From contig KB311229.1 in the NCBI GenBank assembly GCA_000328365.1, positions 4,931 through 68,930 on the forward strand: a stretch of DNA of 64,000 nucleotides, written 5' to 3'. Numbering within the stretch: position 1 is the stretch's first letter; each line of letters begins with the position of its first letter. This stretch comes from Capitella teleta. Lineage: Eukaryota > Annelida > Polychaeta > Capitellidae. Below the pieces are notes generated by a model. It searched no databases and was not told the origin of the DNA. It saw only the letters and a program-made list of their open reading frames with translations. Shown in pieces: positions 38,701 through 52,340 of this stretch. A program made the position numbers and the translations under genes.

Positions 38701-40487
38701 ACCTTATGTAACTAATATTTCCCATCTTACGTGGAGCAAAAATTCCTGATTGAATCCTTTTGCAACAACCATAACACGTGGCACAAAGAAACTCACCCAG
38801 AATACTCCACGAAAGCAGCACCAAGAAACCATTTGATTCTCTGTATTCCGGTCCTTGGTCAACCAGACACTCCTTTGAGTGGGGTATGATCTCATAATAC
38901 ATTGACGTAAGCTCTTGCTAGCTGCTCATTATTGTCAACACCTATCACTGTTTGACAACAGGCCCCTGGCCTTATTCAACTTCAACCCTGGTCTCAAGTC
39001 ATGTTAGGTGATGAGGATCATGTTGATGTTTGCACGCAAGGGCATCAAAGCGAAGAGGCGCAGTAAAGAATGCTTCCGTGAAAATTGGTTCATGTCTAGG
39101 AATGAACTGGATACCTGTACACTCAAGTGGGGGTCTCCTCAGGCTGAAGGTAAAAGTAATTTTGTAATACTGAATCGGAATCATGACCAGCATAAATACC
39201 TGAGACCTCTTTGCATTATCACCCGGTACGCCCAGTCGGCACGGCCCGCCCATATAATAGAGACTAGTATAGAACGGATCCGCAACTGCAGTTGTGGTCG
39301 GGATCAGGACAATTTTTTTAGAGCTATCACAGGCATTGCACGCAATCAAATGAATGACCCCTGTGTGACCCGATATGAATCACCTGATAGGAATCACGGG
39401 TCTCCTCTTGAGAACCGCAGCCTTCACCCGAGGGATCCAGGGCCCCTCTCACTTCTGCCAGTCTTCCTGCTAATCACCCACTTGGAGCATCCCTTTTTTG
39501 TCGCTTGCGACCTCGATAAGATTATTTGAACCTCGAGATCATGTCATTTTGCTCCTGATAACAATGGTGTCCAGAGAGTGTCAGAGAAGATTCGATGTGC
39601 TGTAAATGTGACGTTGAAATTTAAACATTGTTATTTGCTAAGAATCAAAATGAATCATTGGTGGTTAATTTTAGAGAATGTAAATGTAATTTTACTTGTA
39701 GTATAATATTATGTTTGATATTTAAGTTTATCTTGTTAATATTCACTATATATTTGTGGCATGTGGCTATGCGTATTATCTATCAATATTTTCATTGTGC
39801 ATCTGATAATCTTAGTCTAAACACTGCGATAAAATCCTTCAGCTTTAGCTTCCCACAAGTTGATGTTGTTTATGCATGACTCAATAAAGATTGACGTAAT
39901 TAACCCAATTAGAGACTTATTCTCATGTAATCCAGGCAACCACCATAACAACTCGCCCCGTGAGGTAGGTCAGAGCAGACCGCACGATGCCATTTTCCAT
40001 TTCGTCATTGCATGGTTTGTAAGTCTAAGGAGAAGAGGAGTTGCATTAGACGCATTGTCCGTTGAAGTCCCCGGAGAGGGAAAGGGGACGCGTGCAGGTG
40101 CAGTAGGTGGGTGTGACTACTGACTTATTTACACTAGATAAACAGGGCAGATTTTACCATAACATCCCACGATTCAGTAACGCTACGGGGTGTTGCTTCG
40201 AAGACTGTACGAGCTCACAAGGAATGCGTTATAAGTCTCAGAACGGTCATAAACCCGGCTTACGAGACGTGGAATCCGATGAGGTCAGGTTCAGTCACAC
40301 AGAGTAAATCTGGGAAGGAGGTCAATTCAATATACATGTAGACACAACATGGAGATAACTGACTGATCGTGAGCAGTGTATCTTATACGGTCATCATTAT
40401 CGATACTCTACTACTTATAATTGAGATGATCTAAATTAATATACTTTGCTCATGCAAGGTGTTGGGATGTCATGAGGTATAAGGTAT
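29751..40487. other. Gene-poor interval, about 10.7 kb
   Basis: No confident gene. It holds three exact copies of the 11-mer AATCATAACGC or its complement (30349, 36168, 38590), a short ATAAT microsatellite near 34145, and the possible exons listed at 35032-35543. Open frames up to about 170 codons (for example 39008-39529) show no motif or splice context. Confidence 0.4.
35032..35543 (-). CDS. Possible two-exon fragment of an unknown gene
   Basis: Exon 35543-35446 sits between TTTTCTAG and GTGTAT and translates from an internal ATG as MKSAIVDALLSLTASACVN, then SEWPSVSLS. Exon 35083-35032 sits between CCTGCAG and GTAAGG and reads VITVTDSQFSSVVEGLT. Phases agree, giving a weak leader-like start and a strand-rich continuation. 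No further exon was found, so this is tentative. Confidence 0.22.
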
Positions 40488-40682
40488 GATGGGGTTTTAC
40501 GGCTTTACCTTAACCGTTCGGGTGATATGGATGCCAGAACAGAAGGCCCAGGACCAGGGTTTCCCTCTACCTTTATCGATATATTCTAAGGGTTCTTTAT
40601 CCTGTATACCACCATAAACGTGGTACGAAGCGCCCGGCTTTATTATGCTATTGGGCAGCACTGAAGAATCACCAAAGAACTA
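40488..40682 (-). mobile_element. SINE copy 3, 5'-truncated
   Basis: The reverse complement matches the 3' two thirds of the SINE at 7879-8210, including TATACAGGATAAAGAACCC and the TAAAACCCCATCA end. The tRNA-like head is missing, as expected from truncated reverse transcription. Confidence 0.88.
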
Positions 40683-43600
40683 TACTTATGTTGGGATGTC
40701 TATTATCTACGCTCTGATACCAATAATGTACACTATGCCGACAAAGGCCTTATCTATATGTGCAGTCTATTTAGATGCAAGCAAACAGTGTGCATCATGG
40801 TGGTCACTGATGACTGAAATGATTTTTGTTCATTCCTTTTCAGCGTTTTCATTTTCTTCATCATTGCGTTATGATGAATGGCATGCATAATCTCACAAAT
40901 GTTTATTTTTACAAATTTTGTGTGATTCAATAATTCGAGAAAACAGAACAAAGCAACACAATGAAACAGAACAAATGACCACTTCTGTAATAACATTAAC
41001 AATACGCCCACGTTTCACGTTATAACACACTAATGCATATTGCTAATGTGAATGATGCGTATGATAAGCAGCTCACAAAATGGTATATTCAGTGTCCAGT
41101 GTACAATAGTCAATAAAGATTGGAGACATTCGTAGAACAATCATGGGATCTGTTCCTGGAACACTGATGCGGGGTTGATAAGCAGGGCGTCGCAGAACTC
41201 CCCTCCACTAGCAGCAAAGGCAGCAGAGGGTTAACATTGGATACAGCGCTGGATTACTAAGAAGAGGTGGGTGAATTATCACTGGCTGATCATGGATATG
41301 CAGATCAAAATACGAACCACTGAATTAATCTTGAATTTCATCCGTTTTTAATGCACGTTATTTACTTGTTTAGGGTAGAGTTTAAATCCTGAATTGGGTC
41401 AAAGTTTGATTTGCGTGTACACAAGCGTCACATGTGTCTTTATGTCTAAATGCATAACTTTGATCTATGAACAGTGCTAATGTTCACGACGGATGCTACC
41501 CCATTACGTTAGTTCTGGAGTCGCTCTTTGCAACACAACTGGGTAATTGTACTCATTAATGGGGTTCATTACAACACACACTGCCCTCAATGGATCTACA
41601 GTGGTCATTACCGGGGATTACAAAAAGTCGATTTCACATTTCCCAGTCGTATAAATTTACCAAACTAACTCGGTTGCTGGCAGGCATGGGCAGTGGAAAC
41701 TACAGTGCAAAAAAGTGCTCCCTTAGCCATATAGCAACGAGCGATGATAGTGGAAATTGACGCGATTTACGAGGCATCTCGTCCATCACGTGCAGCTCTA
41801 AAATCTTGTTATACAACCCTTATGCAAGTATTATCGGCTTGGGTGCCTGGGGTACCATCAAGTAGATCTCTCAATGCAATATCACGCTTTGATGTCTACA
41901 GGATTATCAACTGCTGCGTGGGAGCTTGTTTGCTCTGATGCAGAAAGGGTCTTATTGTCCAAACCAATTTTGTCTGTGCAACTACTTGTGTATGTGTGGA
42001 GTGATATCTTTAAACGAGTGTCAGTGTGGGTATATTATTGATTCACACCTTTTGCTTTCATTTTTCAACCTTCTATGGGATGGTATTGTTACGACGAATT
42101 TATTTCGTCTAGGCATTATAACCTGACCTTAAATATTATGCACCTGGAATTATGATGCATTCAGATTGTATATTGGTGACGTCAGGACTTTGCTTGAAGC
42201 ATAACAATAACCACAGCAAAAAATTCCGTCTTGAAAAGAATGTCAACCATTGCTTAAGTATATTCTGATGTAACGGGAATGTCAGATGCAGATAAAAAGT
42301 AAAGAGGCTTATAAGGAAGGAGAAAGAAGAGGGGCGGGCGATTTGACGAAAAAAAAAATGGACGAAGGAGAGCCGATGGAGCAAGGAAAGTAAGAGGAGT
42401 AAAAAATGCCAAATGAAGAAGGCGTACTTGTAAATTGGGCGTAATACTGACGAAGATGGGGAGATGAAGAAGCCGCGGCCCCTCGTTGGCAGGAGCATAT
42501 CCCTGGTTATATAATTAGAAAGTCTTTTCGTGATGGACAAAGGCTCACACAACTACAATATACATGAAGTCATTTCCTGACTTTGCAACGTAATTGACCT
42601 GTTGCATTGTCAACGTATTTGCAACGTGTATGGCTCGCAGCAAATGGATGTGGTGATGGGCTGGCTTCCATCCGGTTTGCATCACTCTCCAGCAGGGAAA
42701 CCTTCCCCTAAGGGTGTATCTCAGGGTCAGTGAGTCAATGGTCAACTTAAATGCTCTCTCTCTGTATAGGTGAGCAGCTGCCCCTATTGTTTTCGATCAG
42801 TTCTGACCGAACGGATGTGAGATTCCTCGCATGCCTAACACACGGCCGAGGTCACAAATAAACCAATTAATGCTGATATGTAATAAATTGCGAGGAACTA
42901 ATTAATAAATACATGATAACAAGTGTACACGCTATTTGATTCAAATATCAGATTTTGCTCAAATTATTCAGGTCAACATTATATTAAAGTATTCAGAGAC
43001 AGGGAAATACATGTACGTTGACAATGATGCCCAAAATAACTATAGACACAGAAGAAAAAAAGACAATCCGTTCCAAAGGGAATGACCTCAGTAGAGCGCT
43101 GAAGTGAACAGGGGAATCTCAAGCGTCCACAGGAAAAGCTAAAAAGGTTTTGCCTGATAACATCACCCCTCAGGGAATGTTTTTACATTTCCCTGCCCCT
43201 CTTATGCCCTGGACAAGGAGACTGAGTAGCCCAGGACGGAGCAACGCTTGCTCTTCAATGGCCAATCTGCACAGAACAGCCGATTTGGGCCTAGATAGCA
43301 GCATTACCATGGCAACCGGACCCATTTTGTTTTCATAATTGATTAGAAGTTTTTGTCCGGCTTCAGGAAAGCCTAGTTTTGATTGAATGTGGGTGTACTG
43401 AAATGTTACACGTGTCCCTAACGCTGTACATTATGTACGTATATTCTACGTGTTAACTTTCAGGGGGACAAATTCCGTGAGTATTGTATCATGGAATTAC
43501 AGGTAACTACTGAATCATTAGCGGGTTCTTGGTGATCCGGGTGTCACGGGGCTCCTAAATGGAGTTAATTGGGTTGAGAATGAGCAGACTACTAATTATC

Positions 43601-44729
43601 CACGCAAATGAAATTGCTCTATAGCCAGTCAGCCATAAAGTCCTTTTCACGGGCGATTCGTCATTAGTTCCGGCTATGAATAGTCATAATTTATTGCAGT
43701 ACCCAAAATTCCATGGAGTTATGCAAGCTAGGTTGTATATCTCTTGAGTAAGTAAATGAGTGAGTGAATGTGAGGGACGACAATGTCATATATATTCAAA
43801 ACTACGCGACACACTGGAAATAGTGAGGTCCACACAAATTTGCATTGGCGCCTCTGCTCCCACGCCTCGTCCTAAGGTTAGCCCCGGTCGCACAATCACT
43901 CTGGGCCTTGTCATTCTTCGCTGTCACCGAAGGGGTTTTCATGTCCTGGGTGATCAATACTGTGTGCTATTCATAGATCAAGGGCTTACTAAGTGGAAAC
44001 AAGCCATTGGTTTGGATTGGCAATCACTTATTAATGAGTCGATCAAACCAAGGGTGTCGTTATTTCCCTCACCCAACGCATGGATGATTCGGTGTTGAGT
44101 AACTTTGATTAGATTGTGTGTGTACATTTGAGTGTACGTGTAGGTGGCAATTTCATCGATTCGTGGCTAGATAATCAATACCTTGACAAGAAAATCAGTA
44201 ACTGCAGTCTACGTTTCTCCATCTGTGCCTCATCATGCTATTAATAGGAAGGATATATTTTTCATCTCGTGGTCTCAAAGACCGTGATGTTGCCTCGGGC
44301 CTTTATCACGACATAAAAGTGGAAATGAATGCTGTACCTCGTATAGCGTGAAGTCTAATTGAGGCTCGTTGGCTGATGACGTCAGAGAGCCGCATTTAGA
44401 GGCATAATTGGTTCACCTTTTCATCTCAGAGAATTGTTCTAAGTGGTGAGATAAGGAAATGCGACGACACGAATGTCTTCAGGGATGAACTGAGGATAAT
44501 AATAGTGAAATTGGTGCCATCGTATCTCCATAGCATCAGTGTGTATATAGTACTTCACAACATTTTGATTTTATGTTATTTTCTCCTTTATAAAAATGTC
44601 TCGTTTCTTCAGATCCGACGTCAAATTGCCACGGTGATGAGTGTGAAAATGAGGGCATAACAGCGTATACCACAGGCCGGTTCATCCTGCATTCACTATC
44701 TGTGTGAAAATACTTCGCCTGAGTTCATT
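40683..44729. other. No gene recognised; 5' region of the long-tailed GPCR at the right end
   Basis: Unassigned sequence. Near 44612 TCTCGTTTCTTCAG is a good acceptor, suggesting that the GPCR at 44730 has an untranslated first exon upstream. A TATATAG lies near 44541. Confidence 0.35.
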
Positions 44730-47700
44730 ATGATTAAAGCAACTGCCTCCCCTGTCCTCGTCGTGAGGGCTGCGGGGTCAGAGACTCCACTGCCAACTTC
44801 AAACAGCTCGACAGTTGAATCGCCTCCTTACTGGACAGAAACTGAATCAGTGATCTTAGCTGTCATTCTCGGGATAATCATGTTCGTCGCTGTTATTGGG
44901 AATATCTTGGTGATTACTGTCGTCGCCAAGAACCGAGGAATGAGAACACGGACCAATATATTTCTGTGCAATCTTGCTGTGGCTGACCTGTTCTGTTCTT
45001 TGCTAGATATGCCTTTATCACTGGTCACAATTGTCAAGGGCGACTGGATATTTAGCCCGACACTTTGTCAGCTTAATGGCTTTGCAGTACCATTCTTCTT
45101 TGTAGCCAGTATTCACACATTGATGTACATAGGCATACACAAGTATATCTCCATCCGATATCCACTTGGACAAGTACTAACTCGCCGCAGAGTGCGAATG
45201 ATGATCGGCTCAGCGTGGTTATGGGCGACCATTGCCGGCTATCTGACTCTGCACGGATTGAATACTGTCACCTACAAACCAAAGACTGCTCAGTGTGGTC
45301 CAGCTTATCCGTCCAATCCTTGGACATACTCGCATCTATGCTTCATGGTGATCACTTGCTATCTTGTACCACTCATCATTTTGGCTCTCTGCTACGTTGG
45401 GATGTTTCGCGAAATCCAGGCACTCTCAGCTAGGATGGAGCAACACACGTCGATGGAAAAACAGTTGATATACGTCCAACAACGTCGAATCACCTTGACG
45501 TTGCTAATTGTCCTGGTGTTCTTCGTAATATGCTGGACTCCTCACATTGTGTACTCTGTATCAGTGTCTGTCATCGTAGATAAATCACAGATGCCACGTC
45601 TTGCCAATCCTATTGTGAGTATAATAGTATTTGCATATATCAGGACTTTTTAATGATTATTTTCATATAGAGCTATTGGTGTGGGTACCTGAGCAGTGCA
45701 TGCAATCCTCTAATCTATGGACTGATGAGTCCCGCGTTTAGGGAGGGATACAAAGAACTGCTCTGCAGCGTCCATCAGGAGGAAATTGTCTCAGACGGTT
45801 AGTGGAAAATTCCATTAATTCCTGTACAAAGTCAATATCAGTATTCTGATTTAGTGCCTGGAAATCCAGGCATCGATTTCTTTTTTCAAACCTATGCTAA
45901 TCATGCTATCTCACATTATATTGTGCTTTGCGTCAGCCAGGTGTGCTATAAAACAGAAGACTGCGATTTAATGTCGATATTTACAACGTATAGTTTATCG
46001 AATGACGCATTGATTACCATTGTGTGTGTAAATTTATAGGTTACAGCTACTACAGGCGAAAAAGGCGACCCTGGTCGACTATCACAGTTTCCAGCAATTA
46101 TTATACAAAAGGTAAGGAACCCAGGCTAAATGCATTGCATCATTCTGGAATATTGGCTTGAATCTAAAGTATTCTAGCTATATATTGTAAAGTTATGCTA
46201 GTAGATGGACACACAGGTCACTCAACACTATTCTTATGATTTCTCTCGCTGCAGCGTACCAACCTGATGGCATCCAACCCTTCACACAGTTCCGAAATTT
46301 CCTCACTCAACACTTTGGTGGAATCTTCTCCGATCCAGATTCCAGTGAATCCGCTCCAGTATCTCGCAAGAATTCAGTCTCCAGTTTTGCCAACTATATT
46401 CTCTTCCCAAAATCTCGCACCATCTCCACAAATAGCCTTCCTCGCAACTTTTCGTATTCCACCAGCCTCCCCGGTAGACTACCTCCCACCGGAGTTGCGC
46501 TACGACTTCAGCATGCACTGAATGCAACCAATGCTCAATTTCAACACCGAAATTTGAACCCGGTGTATTATCCAGTTACAAAAACTGGAATACTTAAGAA
46601 GCCGGACATTGAGATCCACATTGATGACGTAGACGAAGATGAGGTTCCAGTCCGGAAACAAAGTTTTGTTTTTGATGCTGCACCTGTGATTTCAGTTGAC
46701 GAAGTTTCCAAGGAGATGGACTCGTTAACGGTAACCGCTGAAATTGAACCAAGTCCAAAAGGAATTATGAAGACCCCACGGTCCAGTGTGTCCAGTGACC
46801 ACCATAGACATAGCATCGAATCGGGATTCAATGACTGTGTGTTTCTTAGCGCTAATCTTGAGAACGGGGTTAGGCGAGTTTCTCAACCGGCGTCAACACG
46901 AAGAGATTCGCTCTTCGGTGATATGCTCACTGTCCCAGAAGAAACGCGTCAATGGTATTCTAAGAGCTTGTCTGAGGAAGGCAAAAAGACACCATCTGAT
47001 GACTTCAGTATTGATAAAGCTACGAGTGATACCTGCATTCTCTGCAAGAAGGAACGCATAGGCATCAAGCTTGAGACCCCAGCACGGAGTAGGCTCAGCA
47101 TCTTCCGACGACTCTTCTCAAGAAATGATGGTGAGCATCGCAAACGGAAAATCACCATTGGAGGGGAGTCCGTCAGCTCAGTGGAGAACTCACCTGTGAT
47201 TGAGCGCAAAGCATCAACAGGAATACTGAAGAAATACTTCCGATCTGTTAGCGCTGATCCCTCAAGGTGTCAGTTCCCGAAGAACGGCGACAGTCGACAG
47301 TTGAGCTTCTGCACCGACATTCCGCCCCGTAGCGCTAGTGACCCATCATTGCTTGGTCGTAAACTATCCAAATGGAAACGTATGGTCGACAGATACAAGA
47401 AAAAGCACCGTAGACCAAGTGGAGAAGAGATGAAGTCTCACCGGTCCGAAAGCAGTTCGATCGGCAAACTATTCCGAAGCATTAGCGAGAGACCGGCTGT
47501 GATCGAAAAACACCCGTCGATTGAGAAACTAGACACGATGAACCAGGAGGCATTGTTCTTCAGCTACACTGGGGCGAACTATAACCCCAAGAAAAAATTC
47601 CAAGAGCGGAGGAGCGTATCGCACGAATACGTCAAGCGTGACCACATCACCCCAGAAGTCTCTCAGGCAGACCCTGAGGCCACAGATGCTGAAGTGATGG

Positions 47701-47990
47701 TGTACATGTATCGCTCCGCTAGTGATCCTAACATGACATTCCATATGATTGAGGAAAAAGTTCTTCAGAGACGTGAAACCAAACGTTGGGATCGAGAGAG
47801 AAAGAGCTCCTTCAGGAGGTCATCTGATGTTCCAGTGCCGTCAGATAGCACTGATGACACTGCTATCGATGTCGACTCTGGCGACGAGCTCAACATAAAC
47901 AATAGTGCAATTCCATGTCACCGTCCGGCCACTTTCTTGATAATCCCCGATCCAAGTGGAACTGGCATCGATCGTGAAACTGTATTATAG
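44730..47990 (+). CDS. Class A GPCR with a very long cytoplasmic tail (939 aa, 4 exons)
   Basis: Exons 44730-45614, 45671-45797, 46040-46111 and 46255-47990 join in phase to 2820 nt. The first two exons give a rhodopsin-family core: GNILVITVV in TM1, NLAVADLF in TM2, Cys113 with a Cys189 partner, H-K-Y (137-139) in place of D-R-Y, FFVICWTPH in TM6 and NPLIYGL in TM7. The overall look is amine-receptor or GPR161-like, but no orthologue is claimed. The remaining ~600 residues form a hydrophilic, probably disordered tail, rich in Ser, Arg and Lys. R-S-A-S-D-P occurs twice (720-725 and 848-853) and fits the mode 1 14-3-3 pattern. GILKK or GIMKT occurs three times. Many R-x-x-S sites suggest kinase control. 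Reading through the 45614 donor would truncate the receptor in TM7. Confidence 0.9.
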
Positions 47991-49789
47991 TACAGATGAA
48001 CGTAATGCAGAGTGATCTGAAATATTTGCGCTTTTAATATGTTTGTGTTGTACTTGGATCCATCTGTGCCCTTTGTCTGCTATGTTGCCGCACTTGTGAT
48101 AAGATGCTTCTTGTATTGAAAGCTCAAAAGTTACAACATTCCTTGTTGTTGATCTGTGCTACTTCTGTTGAGATTGAATTGTACATATTGATACCGTTGT
48201 TCCATTTTGTATCTATCATTTGTTATAAAACATTACATTGTGATGGCGCATAAAGTCAATTGACGTTTCAGTCACATTTCTTAGCTATTCTACATTTAAA
48301 TGTTCTTCTCTCATTAGCTTCAGCTATTCTTTATTCCTATTGATACCAATTTGCGTGATCGGCATGTTTCTCTGGAGGTAAAAAATGACCAGGGATATAA
48401 TCACTGAAAAGAGAGAGTTGTAAAGACATATTGTTTTTGCTATCTAACTATTGTTTTTGCTATCTAAGTATATTTGCCATCTTCAGTATACATAAGAGTA
48501 GAGAATGTAATTTGTGGAAGTTAGTAGAAGCATTTTGAAACGAGAAAAGAGAAACAGTCACAGAAACAGTATATTCTGCCCACCCGGAGGTGTATTTATT
48601 TGTCGATGCTTTATTTGTGCGACCAATGAAGCCTATCCATGGTACGGGGCCCTGTTTGCCGCCACAAGTCGAAATATCGTGGAATGTTGTATGCACTCTA
48701 TCAATTGAGTAAATCGGCATACAAGTTGATATAATTGTAATATAAATTATAGGAATACCAACATGACATGTTAGACTAACCATACCAAGTATTCATTTCT
48801 CTTATTTGGGTGTGTTTTTTGACACTGCGATCTGTTTTGTAACACTTTCTCGGAAATCCGGAGTGCCATTGAAAAACATTGAGATCTTTATCATGGAGTA
48901 GATGGACTACTTTTGGCCGACTCTGTATATATGGGGTTTTTCATTAAAAATCAATGAGATTAGCTATTTTACACGAATCTCCGTAAGAACAATATCGTGA
49001 CAATTAACGCGTCATGTCAATTTGAATGTAGATTAGTCTGACTTCCATATATAGCTAGCCAATGATACTCTCAAGCAAATTAACCTTTACACGAAGCACT
49101 AGTAGGCCTATACGATGCAGCGGATGCACTGCGAAAATAAGCAATTCTCCGAGAGCGATTACCGATACGCCGAAAGACAATCACGCACTCGAGACTCTGT
49201 TTGCATCAATCATAATGAGCACTGATGAAGATGAGTTGAAGGTGCATCAGAGGGCAGAGCGAGGTGCGTGGTCCTCACTAGCCCTTTGATCTTTCCTTTT
49301 ACTAGGCAAGGAAAAAATGTGTCCTGTCTTTTGCATGATAGTTTTTGGTGCTCCCACGAAGCGTGCTAACCTCTTTTGAATGAGAAAACATACGATACGA
49401 ACATGTTCCTTCCTGGGGGACATTAGGAGGCGTGGGCGTCTTGGGACCGCATGGTGTCATCCGAGGTTTGCTTCCATCTGTTCTCAGGCAGCTATATGTT
49501 TTATTTCAGCATTACCTTGCATTATACTGCAACAACGTCTGTGGAGCAATCAGAGGCTGGCATCTGCAAGATTAACTGGTGATATTAAACACGTGACAAA
49601 TTGGTAGCAATGCACGTGATCCCATACAAATAATTCAAATTCTTTGTCCCATAATCAACAACCTGTAATTCTTGTCCTTGTTGTCTCGTGGTCAATATTC
49701 AATCAACTTAGTCCCTGATTGCCAACGGCTAACAATATAAAGACACAGGTGCACTGATATCTTTTCTGCTGGGGTAAACATGCTAATTA
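47991..49789. other. 3' flank and intergenic sequence
   Basis: Likely 3' UTR of the long-tailed GPCR, then unassigned sequence. A short direct repeat ATTGTTTTTGCTATCTAA occurs near 48424-48470. No exon is supported. Confidence 0.4.
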
Positions 49790-49839
49790 NNNNNNNNNNN
49801 NNNNNNNNNNNNNNNNNNNNNNNNNNNNNNNNNNNNNNN

Positions 49840-49918
<79 letters not shown>

Positions 49919-49919
49919 T
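49790..49919. other. 50-N gap and (TTTA)n microsatellite
   Basis: Exactly 50 N (49790-49839), a placeholder size, abut about 80 bp of TTTA tetranucleotide. The assembler probably broke in this repeat, so its true length is unknown. Confidence 0.97.
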
Positions 49920-51339
49920 GTAAGAGAACCTCGAACGTCGATTTGTACCGGTGCCGAACAAAGGCACTTTAATCCATAATACCTGAGCCTGAACCTGCTT
50001 TAGAGAACAACATGATATGCGTTGTTGAAACATGGCATCTCACAGTAGCTGGATCTTTTCCCCTGTTTTCCCTTAGTATAATACGCCCCTGGATGATTCA
50101 TCACACCGTATCGCAAACACGAAGTAAACTGAGGCACCTTGGTACTGTTTCGTGGTAATAGTTGACCCAGTAATTATGAGAGCAAAATTCGTTATTTTGA
50201 TTTTGGTCATCCTGTTTTTTTGTGTGAAAAACGAAATGTTACTGGCCAAAGATAAATTCCACTGACTTTGTACGAAACATCTAACCACTTAGCTGAAGAG
50301 ACTTTCTAAATAGAATAAAATTAAATATAATATGAAATGTTTTTCATATACTTGTAGAATTTAATTCAGCATGTCATGCACAATGATGGGATATGTGAAT
50401 GTGCAAGTCCGAAAAAAATATCGGTCGAAGGTCGAAAGTTTCAAATTGAGTCGCAAGAGGTGGACGTTAATTAACGTAAATTATACCACTCAGTGAGTCT
50501 GCCAGCCAATCAGCTTTGTGTATTTGAGAGCATAATCCGTGCATATTGAACGCGTATAATTAAACAAATGGCTTAATTAGATTACTCTCGCCATTCACCT
50601 TATGTTAAAAGTCTCATAATGCAATTTCATAACGCATCCGCCCGTTGACTTCACTGGTCTTCGGCGCCACAGAACATTGACCGAATATCATGTGACCATG
50701 AATGTCATCATGAACAATGACGTCATGTGAAATCGAGTGAAATGGATGTACCAAAATAGGAGTGAGTTTTCATCGGTGTGTGCAGGTGCTTCTTTTCAGT
50801 TGCGCCGGAGACTAGTGAACATATTCCGAGAGCAAAGCTATCCTCTCAGCCAATCGTGACGAGTGCTGCATGACAAGCGTGTGTTAAATCGTTTAAGACG
50901 TGATCTCTAATCAGCATTGAGTCAATTGAAAACTCGCATGACTGAAGATTTAATGTGTGGTGCATGTTAGACAATCAATTAAAAAGGCGCTGCTTTGAAA
51001 ACAGACAGGTGTTTGATGCAAGGTTAACTGACGCATGCTGTGACAAGGGACTGCATGAGATTAAAAAAAGTTCCTCATTCCGACAGTGAAGCAATGAACA
51101 CACTGCAAGTTATATTTGGATACTGTGGAGAGAGCACACCACTTGGGGCAACGTATTCGGACACTCTTGTGCCTCTTGTACGTGATTTGATAAGAGAAAT
51201 TGATCATATGAGAAACAAATGAAGAAGCAATCATATCCCTTTCCTTGCCCAATGTAAAGTTTCAAAGTAAAAAATTTAAAATGAAGAAATCAGAGAAAAA
51301 ATTCATTTCAAAATGATGAGATCATTTGAAATGAAAATA
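49920..51339. other. No gene recognised
   Basis: Unique sequence. A 60-codon frame at 51040-51222 has a protein-like composition but no motif and no splice context. Confidence 0.35.
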
Positions 51340-51513
51340 CTTTTGTATATTCATAACGTCCTGCGACCATAACGTTTTGCATTCATAACGTTCACATTTT
51401 AAGTAATTTTTTGACCCCTGAGAGAATTAACTGCTTTGGGAAGCCGACGGCCGCGCATAACGACACAAAATTGGCTGTGACGAATATGCTGCCGTTATAT
51501 CGAGGTTCGACTG
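51340..51513. mobile_element. Pogo-like MITE end
   Basis: Ends in GTTATATCGAGGTTCGACTG followed by TA, a pogo-type terminus. CATAACG recurs several times inside (near 51350, 51370 and 51385). The other end was not found, so the element is truncated or recombined. Confidence 0.55.
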
Positions 51514-52154
51514 TATAATCTAAAAAATGAACTTGGCTTGTCAAAAATCAGACGATAAGATGACTTCTGAGAGATTTTATGTACGCTAACAGCGTAGTTA
51601 GGGCTCTTTGCTCGATGTATACATGGCCGTCGCCATGGCAACAGAGCGTCGGAAGTCATGCGAATGGCGATTTTTCAGCGAACGAATATTGTACATGTAT
51701 CACACGTGTGCTGTTGGACTTTAGCTGATTTCGTGTTATCGCACTGAAGAGCGCTGGGAATAGTTGTGAGAATATTGTTCCTTTATGTTGATTGCATAAA
51801 ACGCTACAAGAGACATTATTTTGCATGTTAATAGCATAAATTGGCGCTTGGTTAATAAAATCACTCTACCTTATGCGAAAAAAGAAAGAAGAAAAAAAAA
51901 TGCTATACCGGTCAGTACTGGAACTAGTCCCAAATATGCTCGATTTTAGGCAAATCGGACGAGTAAGCCGAGACGTAGCTATTCTTCTTAAGAAGTCTGT
52001 TCACCCAAGCCGACTGAAGAAGCGTAGTATATTGCCGATGTTCAGGGTGCCCTTGAAGGAAGACGAAGACAGTTCTCTGTGATGCATCGTTCTAATTATT
52101 ATTGAGACCAAATTCCTCTCACTCACTACAAACGAGGGTATTTTGTCTTTGTGT
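51514..52154. other. No gene recognised
   Basis: A 69-codon frame at 51873-52082 begins in an A-rich tract; no motif. Nothing else is supported. Confidence 0.35.
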
Positions 52155-52340
52155 TACAGGAAATGCCTCCAGACACCGTGATGCTGGCTCTCCTTCGGCA
52201 ATGTCGGAAGTTCGAAACTGTTCTCCCAATACATCTCCGCATGCGCCATCTCTTGTCTGATCTACCCAGAGTAATCTGGCTCTCGTCTGTAAAGAGACAC
52301 TACTCCATCTCTGTAGGGTAAATCTTGGCCCAATTGCGTC
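52155..52340 (-). mobile_element. Tc1-like transposase fragment
   Basis: The minus-strand translation gives RWSSVS and, one frame over, TDESQITLGRSDKRWRMRR, then RRRASITVSGGIS. These match the Tc1 block around the second catalytic Asp (W-S-x-V-L-F-T-D-E-S) and the V-x-V-W-G-G-I region. The frame break and short length show a dead remnant. Confidence 0.82.

Noticed and set aside
39008-39529. 173-codon open frame as a gene
   Set aside because: No domain, no splice context, and overlapping open frames on the other strand; likely chance.
42136-42552. 138-codon minus-strand frame rich in Leu, Phe and Ser
   Set aside because: It arises from purine-rich plus-strand DNA; composition alone explains it.
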